DNA from: Ascoidea rubescens DSM 1968
Taxonomy: Eukaryota; Ascomycota; Saccharomycetes; Ascoideales; Ascoideaceae
Assembly (NCBI RefSeq): GCF_001661345.1
Contig: NW_017962919.1
Span: forward strand, 434,001 to 498,000
DNA length: 64,000 nt
Reading direction: 5' to 3'
The notes beneath the pieces are model-generated. The model was not told the origin of the DNA. It searched no databases and saw only the letters and a list, made by a program, of their open reading frames with translations. Every line of letters starts with the position of its first letter. Position 1 is the first letter of the stretch. The position numbers were made by a program, and so were the translations under genes. This document shows positions 1 through 10,700 of this stretch, piece by piece.

Positions 1-796
1 TAATTTCATACCTGGTTTATTGTTCATGTGGAGTATTTTTGGTTATTTAACTATTTGTATTGTCTATAAATGGACCATTGACTGGGTTGAAATTGAAAAA
101 CCTGCGCCAAGTTTATTAAATATGTTGATCTCAATGTTCTTATCTCCCGGACAAATTGATCAACCTTTATACGATGGTCAAAAACAACTCCAAGTTTTCC
201 TTCTAATTATTGCTTTAATTTGTATTCCTTGTCTTTTGGCTGTCAAACCTCTATATTTGAAAAGAAAAATTGATCAAAAGACCCAATATCAAACAATTGA
301 AGATGCTTCTCCAATCGTGTCTTCTGACACCCATATTGGCAATGAAAATTATGATAACGACGTTGAAAATCACAATGGTGAAGAAGATGATGAAGATAGT
401 GAGCATGGAGATCATGATGAAAATTTCGGTGATATCATGATTCACCAAGTTATTCATACAATTGAATTTTGTCTTAATTGCGTTTCACATACTGCTTCTT
501 ATTTGCGTTTATGGGCTTTATCGTTGGCTCATGCTCAACTTTCTCAAGTTTTATACACAATGACATTAGCTAATTCTTTTGAAATGAAAGGTTTTTTGGG
601 AGTGTTTATGACATTTTTCTTGTTCTCCATGTGGTTTGTCTTAACAGTATGTGTCCTAGTTGTTATGGAAGGAACTTCAGCTATGTTACATAGTTTAAGA
701 TTGCATTGGGTTGAAAGTATGAGTAAATTTTTCGAAGGTGAAGGTTATGCTTATGAACCGTATTCTTTCGATACTATTTTACAAGAGGAAATTTAA
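1..796 (+). CDS. VPH1: V-ATPase V0 subunit a, C-terminal part (gene runs off left edge)
   Basis: The reading frame is open from base 2 to the TAA at 794-796, giving the last 264 residues; the 5' part lies outside the window. Subunit a forms the proton half-channels of the vacuolar/Golgi H+-ATPase next to the c-ring. Visible are the hydrophobic segment [15 protein letters not shown], a strongly acidic loop (bases about 350-430), and the hallmark [19 protein letters not shown], whose first arginine is the family's essential proton-transport residue. The tail has further membrane segments and ends [11 protein letters not shown]. Similarity to yeast Vph1 is clear by eye. The Golgi paralogue Stv1 cannot be excluded from the C terminus alone. 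A second V-ATPase gene, VMA4, lies at the other end of the window. Confidence 0.93.
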   Translation, partial: NFIPGLLFMWSIFGYLTICIVYKWTIDWVEIEKPAPSLLNMLISMFLSPGQIDQPLYDGQKQLQVFLLIIALICIPCLLAVKPLYLKRKIDQKTQYQTIEDASPIVSSDTHIGNENYDNDVENHNGEEDDEDSEHGDHDENFGDIMIHQVIHTIEFCLNCVSHTASYLRLWALSLAHAQLSQVLYTMTLANSFEMKGFLGVFMTFFLFSMWFVLTVCVLVVMEGTSAMLHSLRLHWVESMSKFFEGEGYAYEPYSFDTILQEEI

Positions 797-1535
797 AGTT
801 CAGTTGAATTTGAGAACTTGAAATAATTCAATTGAAAAGATTAAAACAAAAGCTCTTAAATATCACCAAAAAATAAACAAAAAAACAAGACAAAAAACAA
901 GACAAAAAACAAAAGGCTAAAAATTAAAAACGAAACATGATCAACCTTCCTATTTACTACCTTAATTTTATGGTTTAATTCTTGTCAAAGATTAAAACAT
1001 TAAAACTATTTTGGTTTCCGGTAAATCCCTTTCAAAATATTTTTTAAACAATAAAAAGAATTAACGTTTTCCGACTCTAATTACATTTTATTTACATTTT
1101 TTTGAAAAGTATTTAGTTTAATTGATTTTTTTTATATACTATCAATCTACATTTATTATTCATTTCTTTTTGTTGAGATTCGGTACACGTGATTAAAATT
1201 CAGTAAGCATATATAGATTAGTTCTCTCTCGTGTATCCCTTTTTCGTAAAAAAAATAGAGGATAAGTTTAAATTAAGATAATTTAAAAAGGTGACAATAA
1301 GGAACAGACCGTAAGACTTATAGAGTAGCAAGTATGGCTTATTTCCAAGGGGAAACGAACTTTCCAGACGTCACGTTACCCACCTTAAATAGGGTAGAAT
1401 CCGAAGACTTTTACTATAACACGGCGGGTAACTCCTCAATTTTTTTGTAGTTTTTTTTGATTGGTGTTGAAAAGTTTAACATGTTAAAACAGACTACCTC
1501 CATATTTTTGACATTTATTACTGCATTGAAAAGAT
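797..1535. other. Intergenic region, VPH1 3' end to MTR3
   Basis: AT-rich spacer. It opens with A-rich repeats of the type aaaacaagac near 875-912, which probably fall in the VPH1 3' UTR. A CACGTG palindrome sits at 1186-1191. The stretch 1291-1450 is distinctly GC-richer and is listed separately as a candidate structured RNA. The MTR3 promoter must lie between that element and base 1541. Confidence 0.6.
1291..1447 (+). ncRNA. Candidate structured RNA ending in a T7 run
   Basis: Perfect complementary segments nest within this stretch: GTGAC 1291-1295 with GTCAC 1370-1374; inside it ATAAG 1297-1301 with CTTAT 1317-1321, and GGAAA 1351-1355 with TTTCC 1361-1365 (loop CGAAC). Directly abutting is a 7-bp stem, GTTACCC 1375-1381 with GGGTAAC 1426-1432. 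The block ends in AATTTTTTTG, which could be a Pol III terminator or an Sm-type site. A weak B-box-like GGTAGAATCC lies at 1393-1402. I could not match it to U1-U6, RNase P, SRP or U3 RNA. The alternative is a 38-codon frame at 1334-1450 (MAYFQGETNFPDV...), which the T run would truncate at its end. Folding and family are inference. Confidence 0.4.
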
Positions 1536-1541
1536 TTGAGC

Positions 1542-2429
1542 ATGAATATTGGAGACAGAAGAAGAATAATTGGACCAGTCAATGCAAGGGCTCTATACTT
1601 TGAAAACTCAAAACCAAAAGAATCAATACATCATACTAGAAAGAAAAATAATGAAATCAGACCTTTTTTCATACAAACTGGTCTTTTAACCAATCCAAAT
1701 GGATCGGCTTATTTGGAAATAGATAATACATTAATATTAGTATCTATCTTTGGACCAAGACCCATAAAAGGTCCATTTATGAACAAGGCTTGTTTCCAGG
1801 TTGAAACAAAATTTTTACCATATGTTAATCAGCCAAATTATTTGAGCAAGGCTTACTTATTCAATACTAATAATAATGCGACTGAAGAGGATGTAAATAT
1901 TAGAAGAAATTTGGATATTACTGGCGGCAGTTATAGCTCTTACTCAAATATTGAGCAAAAAATCTCAAGTTATATTCACTCAGCTTTTTTGCCTTCGATA
2001 ATTTTAGAAAAATATCCTAAATCCACAATTGATGTTTTTATTATAGTTTTGTCAGCTAATGTTGAGGATAATGTATTATCATTGATATCGGGAATATCTA
2101 ACTGCTGTTCTTTAGCTTTAGTTGATTCGGGAATTGAATTAAACGATATTATATCAACTGGTATTTCAAGAATATTGAAAGATAATACGGTAATATTAGA
2201 TCCAACTACAATTCATAACAAAGATATTACTGATGATGGCAAATATGTGGATGCTGTGATTAGTTTTATGAATTGCAAAAATGATCAAATTGTTGGATTT
2301 TTGACGGATGGGAACTTGAATATAGACAATTCATTGATAGAAGCTTTAATCAACAATTCAAACAGAATGGCCAAACAAATTAGGGCAAACATTGATGTAT
2401 ATTTGATCGATCAAATAAGTTCCAACTAA
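1542..2429 (+). CDS. MTR3: Exosome core subunit Mtr3 (RNase PH-like)
   Basis: 295 residues from the ATG at 1542. The opening MNIGDRRRIIGP matches the MNxxDRRRxxGP start of yeast Mtr3 (about 250 residues in S. cerevisiae). Mtr3 is one of six RNase PH-fold proteins in the ring of the RNA exosome, which degrades and trims nuclear and cytoplasmic RNA. The fungal ring is catalytically inactive and serves as a channel. Family features seen include GSAYLEIDNTLILVSIFGPRPIKGPF (the conserved GSA...V.GPR strand) and ALVDSGIELNDIISTGI. An Asn-rich insertion at about residues 105-125 makes it longer than usual. An in-frame TTG two codons upstream is ignored because the ATG fits the family start. Confidence 0.88.
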   Translation: MNIGDRRRIIGPVNARALYFENSKPKESIHHTRKKNNEIRPFFIQTGLLTNPNGSAYLEIDNTLILVSIFGPRPIKGPFMNKACFQVETKFLPYVNQPNYLSKAYLFNTNNNATEEDVNIRRNLDITGGSYSSYSNIEQKISSYIHSAFLPSIILEKYPKSTIDVFIIVLSANVEDNVLSLISGISNCCSLALVDSGIELNDIISTGISRILKDNTVILDPTTIHNKDITDDGKYVDAVISFMNCKNDQIVGFLTDGNLNIDNSLIEALINNSNRMAKQIRANIDVYLIDQISSN

Positions 2430-2623
2430 ATCTAGAAGTACTTTAATCAGATAACTATCGATATACTAAATATACATTTTTTTTTCAAAAACTCGCTGGT
2501 TCTTTCGTTTTGTGGCACTTTTTCCTCCACGGAAAAACTATATGTATGTTCATTTCTATATATGTATTATACGCGTCTCTAGGCATACATATACCTGTTT
2601 TATATTGATTTTTTCCGAATGGT

Positions 2624-5600
2624 TCAGATTTTTTCCGAGTGCAATTTCAACTCAGAAATCAATTCATTGATTTTGGATATTTTCAATTCAAATCCACTTA
2701 TTTTGTTTCTATTTCTTTGTTTAAGCTCTTCAGACACTTTAGTTTCGTAATCTTTGCCATTGATAAGCTTTTCAACTGCTTCTTTTTGTTTAGCTACTTT
2801 AGCTAGTTTTTTCTCGTTTTTGTTGATTTCTTTCTCTACTTCAATCACACCTTTGATTAAACATTTAATTTCATAGTCTTTGAAATTTTTAATGATAAAG
2901 TGATTATCAATAATATCACTACTACTTTCATTAATAAATATTTTGGATACATTTTTAGATAAAACCGATTCAATTATTGATTTTTCTTGAACTAATAAAT
3001 CTGATGTTTCTTCATTCGAAGAATTAATGTATATAACTCCAGTCTTGTTGTTGTTTATGTTAAAATGAGATAATATTTTTTTGGATTCAAGAACAAGATC
3101 AACAATTTTGCTGAATTTAATAGCTTCCTTTTGATACTTTTCTCCTTTTCCAATAAATTTAGCTTTAAAGATAGTTACGCCATCAGTGTTATCATTTATC
3201 AATCTTTGAAATAATTCTTCAGAAACTATTGGAATTAATGGAAATAAAACTTTCAAAAAGTCATTCAAAACAACAAAAGTCGTTTTGCGCACCGATTCTA
3301 TAATATAATCACTGGAATCTCTTAGCAAATAATTAGTTAGATTCAAAAAAAATTCAAATTCGCTATTTAAAAAATCTTTAATCTTTAAAATCATATTTTT
3401 AATATTATAAAGATTAGCACGACAATAATTAACCAACTCATTTAATTTGGATAACATCCATTTTTCGGCTAGAGTTAATCCCTTATCTTCTATATCAGTA
3501 GAATCAAAAGAATATTTGAAATTCTCACCTAGGTTTAATATGGATTTTTTGATTGCTTGATATAACTTGGAAATAAATCTATTTTCAGTTTCTACAGCAA
3601 TTAAACTCTTAAAAACAATTTCTTTGTCATCTTTTTCATTAAAATCATTAAAATTTACATATGATAATAAATATAATCGCAATGCATCACTTCCATTTTC
3701 TGACACACCATTTGGATAACTTTTTTCATAACTTTTTTCATTTTTTGTAACATCAGTGTTAGATAATGTTATAGTTTTGAGTTCTTCTTTTAATTTTGAT
3801 AGACTACTTCCCTTTATGATATTAACGTAATTAAAATTATTTCCTAATTTTTTAGACAATTTTCTTTTGTTATAGTCACTGACCACAGGGGTAATGATTA
3901 ATTCATCAAATGGCATTTTTCCAGTTAAGTTTAAACTGATTAAAATAGATGGAATAAACGACCAATCGGAGTTTGAAGTAATGAATCTGGAAAAACTTTT
4001 AAATTCAGATATCAAGTTGTTGATATCATTGGATGATTTATGCCAAAAGTTTGAAATCAATGAATACAAGTTCAATGAAAACCAGGACTCAACAATATCT
4101 TCATCTTGTACAATATCGAATGCTTGATTTGGAAATCTGGACTTGGCCTTAAGAATAGCTTCATCAAACGAATTGGCAACAACCCAGTTATTTTCATCAT
4201 TGCTATCAACATTATTGTCTGCTTTGAGTTTAACTAAATAAGTTGGTGATTGATGACCCCAGGAGTTATAATGACTTGTAATACATAAATCGGAGTTGTT
4301 ACTTGGATCAATATTATTCTCAATTTCTGATAACTTATTGACTAGTTCTCTTTTATAAAGCAATGGAGTGATTAAAAGGCTATTATTGTTATTAATTTCA
4401 TCAATTAACTTTGAAATTGAAACCAAATCTTTCGTTTTTAAATACCAAAATGAGTGCAATCGTTTTTCAATAACATCATTAGTTCTTGAGCAAATTTGGA
4501 TTCTCATTGGATTATCTTCTTGTTTGATTAAAGAATTGTTTTCTTTTAAAAACTCAATGATTTTAGTTCTTGCATCTAATCTTTTCATTCCTTTCCAATT
4601 CTGTCCACAATTTTCATTTAGTGTTCCATCTCTATTGAAAATTTGGACAAATTTCACATTATGTAGTTTGCTGATTTTATAATCTTTAATATTATTTGAG
4701 GGTGCCAATCTGACAGCACCAGTTCCAAATGAAATATCGACCATTTCCGTATCCAAAATAATAGGTAGCTTTTCATCAGTTAATGGATTTATTGCAAATT
4801 GGTTTTGTTGTAAATGTTTATAACGATCATCGTCTGGATGAATTAAGACTGCGACATCTGCAAAAATAGTTTCGGGTTTGGTTGTTGCAATAATTAATTT
4901 CTCATTTGTTGGCGAGTTGAAAATTGGATAAACAATATAATTAATAATACCAAATTCTATTGGGGTGTCATAACCTGGAACATCCATAAGTGTTCTGCCT
5001 TTAATATTGATATATTTGATATGAGACTCTGAGGTTGAGTCATTTAAATAGTAAGACCAGTTAATCATATCTGATTTTTTATAAATCAAACCCTTTTCAT
5101 ACAATTTGACAAAAAGATTATTAACCAAATTAATGTATTTTGGATTTAAGAATTCAATGGGGTTTTCTTTTAGATTGTTGTTGATTGAAATACCAAGATC
5201 AAATAATTGAGAGGCAATTCTAGATTTATTAGAATTGTACCAAGTTATGAAAAAATCATTGAATTGAGATGAATTTTGATTGTTTTTAATTAATTTTTCA
5301 TTTTCATAATATTTTTGTTCAATTACATTTTGAATATCGATTCCTGAATGATTAAAACCAACAATTGGCAATTTTGAGTCTGGCTCTAAAGATTTGTAGA
5401 AAAAATCCTGAATAATCAAATTCAAAGCATTACCCAAGTGCAAAAAACTGGTAGTCTTTAAAGGATTGACCAAAATCGAACTCAGATTATCATTGTCATT
5501 GTCATTGCCATTGTTGGCGCTAGAACTGAAAAAATTATTCTTTAACCACCAGCTGAACCAAGAGAGCTCAACATTTTTTGAAATATAGGATTTAAAAGAC

Positions 5601-5803
5601 AGATGGTTGAAATCTGGTAGAATCTTTTTCATTCCTGGAACTGTTGGATCATCGTAATCAAAAGACACATTATTTAATTGTTTTGCCTTTGGGGCATTTT
5701 TGATTTGTTTGTCCTTTTTATCTTTTTTGTCCTTCTTAGCTTTTTTGTCTTTTTTATTGGATTTTCTTTTCAATTCAGATTGAACATTGATATCAGATCC
5801 CAT
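2624..5803 (-). CDS. Divergent valyl-tRNA synthetase-like protein, probably non-canonical
   Basis: 1059 residues from the ATG at 5803. The domain order is that of cytosolic class Ia ValRS: a Lys-rich leader (10-45), TVPGMKKIL, a VELSWFSWW start of the catalytic fold (78-86), the CP1 editing domain (TTKPET 307-312, GTGAV 360-364), the anticodon-binding helical domain, and the C-terminal coiled-coil arm. Catalytic signatures are eroded. PPPNVTG is absent. HIGH reads HLGN at 122-125. KMSKS reads KLSKK at 648-652. SRQLWWGH reads SHYNSWGH at 510-517. The GWDI segment reads SDWSF. In the editing site HDxxD reads NNIKD. The long intact frame argues against a recent pseudogene. I infer a retained paralogue with lost or altered aminoacylation, with a normal ValRS encoded elsewhere. 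Less likely, it is a fast-evolving active enzyme. No mitochondrial presequence is evident. Confidence 0.85.
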   Translation of the reverse strand: MGSDINVQSELKRKSNKKDKKAKKDKKDKKDKQIKNAPKAKQLNNVSFDYDDPTVPGMKKILPDFNHLSFKSYISKNVELSWFSWWLKNNFFSSSANNGNDNDNDNLSSILVNPLKTTSFLHLGNALNLIIQDFFYKSLEPDSKLPIVGFNHSGIDIQNVIEQKYYENEKLIKNNQNSSQFNDFFITWYNSNKSRIASQLFDLGISINNNLKENPIEFLNPKYINLVNNLFVKLYEKGLIYKKSDMINWSYYLNDSTSESHIKYINIKGRTLMDVPGYDTPIEFGIINYIVYPIFNSPTNEKLIIATTKPETIFADVAVLIHPDDDRYKHLQQNQFAINPLTDEKLPIILDTEMVDISFGTGAVRLAPSNNIKDYKISKLHNVKFVQIFNRDGTLNENCGQNWKGMKRLDARTKIIEFLKENNSLIKQEDNPMRIQICSRTNDVIEKRLHSFWYLKTKDLVSISKLIDEINNNNSLLITPLLYKRELVNKLSEIENNIDPSNNSDLCITSHYNSWGHQSPTYLVKLKADNNVDSNDENNWVVANSFDEAILKAKSRFPNQAFDIVQDEDIVESWFSLNLYSLISNFWHKSSNDINNLISEFKSFSRFITSNSDWSFIPSILISLNLTGKMPFDELIITPVVSDYNKRKLSKKLGNNFNYVNIIKGSSLSKLKEELKTITLSNTDVTKNEKSYEKSYPNGVSENGSDALRLYLLSYVNFNDFNEKDDKEIVFKSLIAVETENRFISKLYQAIKKSILNLGENFKYSFDSTDIEDKGLTLAEKWMLSKLNELVNYCRANLYNIKNMILKIKDFLNSEFEFFLNLTNYLLRDSSDYIIESVRKTTFVVLNDFLKVLFPLIPIVSEELFQRLINDNTDGVTIFKAKFIGKGEKYQKEAIKFSKIVDLVLESKKILSHFNINNNKTGVIYINSSNEETSDLLVQEKSIIESVLSKNVSKIFINESSSDIIDNHFIIKNFKDYEIKCLIKGVIEVEKEINKNEKKLAKVAKQKEAVEKLINGKDYETKVSEELKQRNRNKISGFELKISKINELISELKLHSEKI

Positions 5804-6169
5804 TTTCTAACGATATACAAAGCTTTGATGAATAGTGGACAAATAATGAGTGAGAAAGTGAATAGTGCTGTGGAATAAGAAAACCTTCAGATGAGATGAA
5901 ATTTTCAATGTTTCCAACTCTTTGTATAAAACAACCAATGGCACATTTTCGATTGTGGAAAAATATACTCAGATTATAGCTACAATTACAAGATAAAGTA
6001 AAGACATAAGAGATAATTACTGAAACTAAAAACAAAACAGTAAGATTAAAAATACATAATATCTAATGACACTCATTATTGAGATTGAATTGATTATAGA
6101 AGATTTCAAGTAACATAATTATTAGTTATATATAAAATTAAATAGATGATATAAGTATAATAAATTAAA
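5804..6169. other. Spacer between the ValRS-like gene and RPL21
   Basis: This holds the promoter of the ValRS-like gene (leftward) and the 3' end of RPL21. It is AT-rich. A weak 80-codon leftward frame at 5793-6035 overlaps the ValRS-like start and shows no family features, so it is not called. Confidence 0.6.
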
Positions 6170-7401
6170 TTAAATGAAAGTTTCATAGGAGGCAGGAGCT
6201 AAGGTTTCTGGAACATTACCTTTGGTGGAAATGATTCTTGCTTCTCTTGGTTTAGCTGGTTGTCTTTTCAATTGAACTGAAACACCTTTGGCTTTGGCCT
6301 CAGTTCTTTTTGCAGCGTTTTCTTTGACTCTATTCAAAAATTCTTGACGACATTTGGAGTGTTTAACATGTTCGACTCTTAAGTTAATTCTTTTTTCGAG
6401 GTAACGATAACCAACGATTTTGTTAACAATTACACCAACTGAAGACTTGGTAACGTTGTAAACAATACCAGTTTTACCATGGTAGTATTTGTGTGGCATA
6501 CCCTTTTGGATAGAACCGTTAGCCTTGATATCAACAATATCACCTACTTTGTAGACCTTCAAGTAGGTTGATAATGGAAGAGCACCATGTTTCTTGTAAT
6601 CTCTGGCGAAGGCGTAACGAGTACGAGATCTATAACCGTGACTGTAAAAATTTGTTAGTTAATCTTTGGTTCAATTGCCTGTGGATGGAATCCAATATAC
6701 AATATCTACCAGGTCTAATTGAGTGCCGTGCTACTTTTCAGCAAATTTTAAGGATTTTCACTGGATTTGATTTAATGCGATGAAGGACATCGATGATTTC
6801 ATGTTCATTTTCTCAGAATTTTCATGTTCCGTATTCTACTATTGAAATTTTAATGGGAACTTCAAAACATTGCTGGAACAATTTTATTTTTAAAATTTTT
6901 CTATTATTTTGTGCTTTGATCTTCGACTCTGTTGATAATTATTCAATTTAAACTATTATACTAGACTCTAGTAATATTTTATTTATATTCAAAAAAAAAA
7001 GAAGCTCTGGTAATTAATTCTTTTGGTAATTAATTCTTTTGATAATTAATTCTTTTGATAATTAATTCTTTTGATAATTAATTCTTTTGGTAATTAACAG
7101 TTAATGTATTTAACTTTTTTTACTTTTCACTGCTGCAAATTAAAATTAATTTTCTAAAATATTCAATATGCTTAATCACAAAAAATTTGAATTACAATCT
7201 CAACAAGTAAACATTTTTCAAGATAAAATCGATGATATTCATTATACAATGGCCAATATTCGATCTAACTAATTTTTGATTGAAAAGATGAACTGATTGC
7301 GAGACTAGCATTGACGGTAATTATAATTCTGATATCTGATCTTATAGCCTCGACATAGACAACATAGATAATGGAGCAGTATGGACATACCTTTTACCCA
7401 T
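6170..7401 (-). CDS. RPL21: 60S ribosomal protein L21 (eL21), two exons
   Basis: Spliced gene: exon 1 is 7391-7401 (ATGGGTAAAAG, 11 nt) and exon 2 is 6170-6641; the product is 160 residues, the same length as yeast Rpl21. Exon 1 encodes MGK plus two bases of Ser. Exon 2 continues [34 protein letters not shown] and ends [10 protein letters not shown]. The donor is GTATGT (7390 down to 7385). The acceptor CAG ends at 6642 with an AACTAAC branch site at 6654-6660. The exon 1 length and splice phase match S. cerevisiae RPL21. The protein is a component of the large ribosomal subunit. A first in-frame ATG inside exon 2 (6562) is not the real start. A Rap1/HOMOL1-like site lies upstream. Confidence 0.97.
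6642..7390 (-). other. RPL21 intron with a 16-bp tandem repeat
   Basis: A 749-nt intron bounded by GTATGT and CAG. Between about 7009 and 7096 (plus-strand reading) a unit of about 16 bp, TAATTAATTCTTTTGR, is repeated about five times and ends in a partial copy. No convincing box C/D or H/ACA snoRNA was seen; a few isolated GATGA and CTGA words occur without flanking stems. Confidence 0.85.
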
Positions 7402-7781
7402 TTTTGATTATTATTGATAAACTGTTCCTTTTTCTACCTTGGTTTTAGTTGAAAGAGAGTATAATATAAGAGTGTTACTGTTTTCCCTCTGTGTGCTCTG
7501 CTGAAATTTGAATATACTCAAATCCACCTTCTCGCCAAAAATCCGTGCACAGCTCCGTTCTCGTTTGCATACAAAAATCCGAAATCCGCACCACGACTTA
7601 GAATCCGGGTCACATGCTCAGCATTGACGCAAAAAATAAATTTATGTTGTGAGCGATGTTTTGAAGCCCTAATTGTTTTCACGTGGTATATAAAGCCCTG
7701 TGATTATATTGTGTTTTTTTAATTGGGTAATTGTTGGCTCAAAATAACTGCAAATCGCAAATGAGATCTATATAGCTATGT
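7402..7781. other. RPL21 promoter region
   Basis: Spacer between RPL21 exon 1 and the 3' end of APC5, both leftward. The part 7500-7640 is GC-richer than its surroundings. It contains a Rap1-like site (7537-7548), CACGTG at 7680-7685, and two AGCCCT words (7665-7670 and 7694-7699). Confidence 0.6.
7537..7548 (+). promoter_or_regulatory. Rap1/HOMOL1-like element upstream of RPL21
   Basis: AAAATCCGTGCA differs by one base from the HOMOL1 form AACATCCGTGCA known from yeast ribosomal-protein promoters, where Rap1 binds. It lies about 140 bp upstream of the RPL21 start codon. Whether Rap1 fills this role in this lineage is unknown. Confidence 0.4.
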
Positions 7782-10659
7782 CTAGATTAGTATTCCGTAG
7801 TTGGACTCCTCTTTTATTCTTTCCTTCAATTTTACAATCGCCTTGTTTGCATGCTCAACTAATTCGTTGTTACCAAACAAGTATCCTAGTTTTAGTTGCA
7901 ATTTAAAATCCTTAATCATCTCTTCAAGGCTGCTCACTTTGCGGAATTCCTGAATGGAGATACTTAGGTAATGTAAAACTTTATTGAAGAGTTCTTTGTC
8001 AACCTTGTCAAACTTGTATTCGCCACCATCCGAGCTATCGTTATGGTTATTGCTACCGTTGTTATCATCACCGGTATCTTCGTTATCCACAATTATATTT
8101 GAATCTTTACCAAAAGCATTTTCGTAGTTATTTTCATAAGCAATTTTTTTTTTAACCAAAATTCGGTATACCGACACAGACAACAAGTAATATGCTTGAG
8201 CTATTATTTCTGTATTATTAACTTGCAAAATCTGAGGCATTATATTATCTAGTATTTTCAAATTTTTTTTTTCTTTATCCTTTAAGTTTAAGAAAATTTC
8301 AATCAAATTCACCAAGCTCTCATTAAGTAATGATATTAGTGAGGAGTTCGAACAAATTTTTATTGTTTTCAAAATAATAGTTAATCCTCGAATTGAATTT
8401 CTATTGATATTATTATAACAGTAATTATAATTATAGTTATAGCTATAATTCTCATTAGTTATATCTCCATCATAATCTCCATTTAAGATTTTGCAGTATA
8501 AATTAGAAAATTTAATGTACCAATAATGATTATAATTTTGGCCAGAGTAAAAATTGTAATTATTATTGCTTTGATTAATACCTCTATTGAAATTAATGTT
8601 CTTGTTATTTGTTTCATTTGAAGCAGAATTATAAACATTGGCAGTGAAATTATTAATTTCATTGTAACACAATTTCAAAGCCTTTGAAATATTTTTATGT
8701 TTAAATTCTAACAAGATTTTATAATATTTAATTTCAATTTTTAAATCAATATCATTAATATTAATCTTTTGTAAATTATTAATTAAAATTTCAACAAACT
8801 TAAATCTTCTCCTATTAATTGATTGTTTAATTAATAAAATTAATTTTCTTGTTTCCAATAATTTTAAGATTGATAAATCGGTCAAGGTGCTTTCATTTTT
8901 ATTTTTGTTCTTATTCTTGTTTTTATTTTTAATGTGAGTTTTAAAGTTATCTAATATTTTAAATGATTCATCAATTTTTCCATATTGATATTTCAAGTAA
9001 ATTTTTCTGATAATAATTGATATTTCATCGTTGATATTTTTACTTTTATAACAAAAATCCAATGAAATATTTAAAAATAAGTTTGTTAAACTTTCTATTC
9101 CAATTCTATTCCAAACTGTGCTTTCCAATTGGGCATGTCTCATAAATGAAGAAGAAGAAAAAGAAGAAGAGGATGTTGAGTTTGAGGAAATAAGATTATT
9201 GGAGTTGTTGTTATTAGAAAAAAGGGAAGCCGACGAATTATTTAATGAGGAATCTAAGGATGATAAGTAATTGTTATCAATTAAAGATATAAAGTTTGAT
9301 TTCAATAAATTTTCAAAAATTTTATTTAAATTGTCACCATCTAAAATCATTTGTAGGACATCTAATTGATAGGATATTGAATTTAAAGTTAAATCTTGAT
9401 TTTCGTTAGTTTTTCTTTTTAAAAATTGTAATAATTGATCATTTGAATAAAAAAAGTCATGTTTTAAATTTGGTTTATGTTTCAAGAAATTGAATAACCA
9501 ACTTAATAGATAATTGAGACAATTGTTGTCATTGTTTTCTCTTGCTACTTGAATTGCTTCTTTAATTGATTTAATTGCTTGTAAGTCATTGCCGAAATTA
9601 GCATGTAAAGTAGCCAAGCTTAATAGGGCGTATTGATAAAGAACGTTTTGTCGGTTCGACATTATATAGTCGAAATAACGATGTAGATAGTTGTAAGAGT
9701 TTTCATAATCGTTTTTTTTCAAGGATTGAAGATATTTGATATAGTAAGAGCTTGGTAGTGTATTATTTGAATTTAATTTTGATAATAAATTTAGGATTTT
9801 TTTCAAGTTAAAAGGGATGGGAGTACCATAATTTTCTAGCAATTGGATTTGGTTATCCAAGAGTTTTGATAGATCAAGATTTGATATTACGAGCAAATTC
9901 TTTGAGTTTGAGTTTGATAATAGATTTAAATTTTGATTTTGGTTTAGTTTCGCTGTAATCTTTGAAAATAAAATCTGGTCTTCATTATGAATGTTGTTAA
10001 TATTAAAATTTTTTGGTTTTGTATTAATTATTGATAGGTTTAATTGATTGTTAATGTTGAATAGGAGATTTAAGTTATTGAATAGGAGGTTTATTGATAA
10101 ATTGATGAATTTGAAAGGAAAGATTAAGCTTGAGTTAATTTTTTTAGTATCGTTTGTTATAAAAGAGATGATGATATTGTGATGGTTTGAAATGAGAAAA
10201 TTTGAATTAGAGTTGAGGGAACAAATTAGAGATTTAAAGTAGTTTCGAGATAGAGATCTGAATTGAATAAAGCTTTGCCAAATTAAGTTGTAATTATAGA
10301 ATTCTAAAATTGTAAAAGAATTTGATATATTTAAGATGAATTTTCCCAAGTAAGAATTTTTGGTCAATAGGTTTGTCGGGTAGTCATTCTTGTTGTGAAA
10401 ATTGTTAAGGTTATCGTTGTTTAAAGAATCCAATAGGAGTTTTCCTTGGTCTGATGAGTTTACTAGTAGATTTTTTGATAAAGATATTAGAGTATGTAAA
10501 GAGTCGAAGGAATCAATTGACCAGATGAATAGTAAGAGATTGAATTTTAGTATGTTTATATCATTGGTTATTGAATCCTTATTAGGAGTCTCGGCGGTTA
10601 ATAACTTTTTTGATTTTTTAATTATTTGACTATTATTGTTATTGTTATTGTTATTGTTA

Positions 10660-10700
<41 letters not shown>

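Noticed and set aside
5793-6035. 80-codon leftward frame between the ValRS-like gene and RPL21
   Set aside because: No recognisable motif, and it overlaps the ValRS-like start.
7009-7096. Regular 16-bp repeats in the RPL21 intron as a possible CRISPR-like array
   Set aside because: The repeats are directly adjacent with no unique spacers, in a eukaryotic intron; simple tandem repeat.
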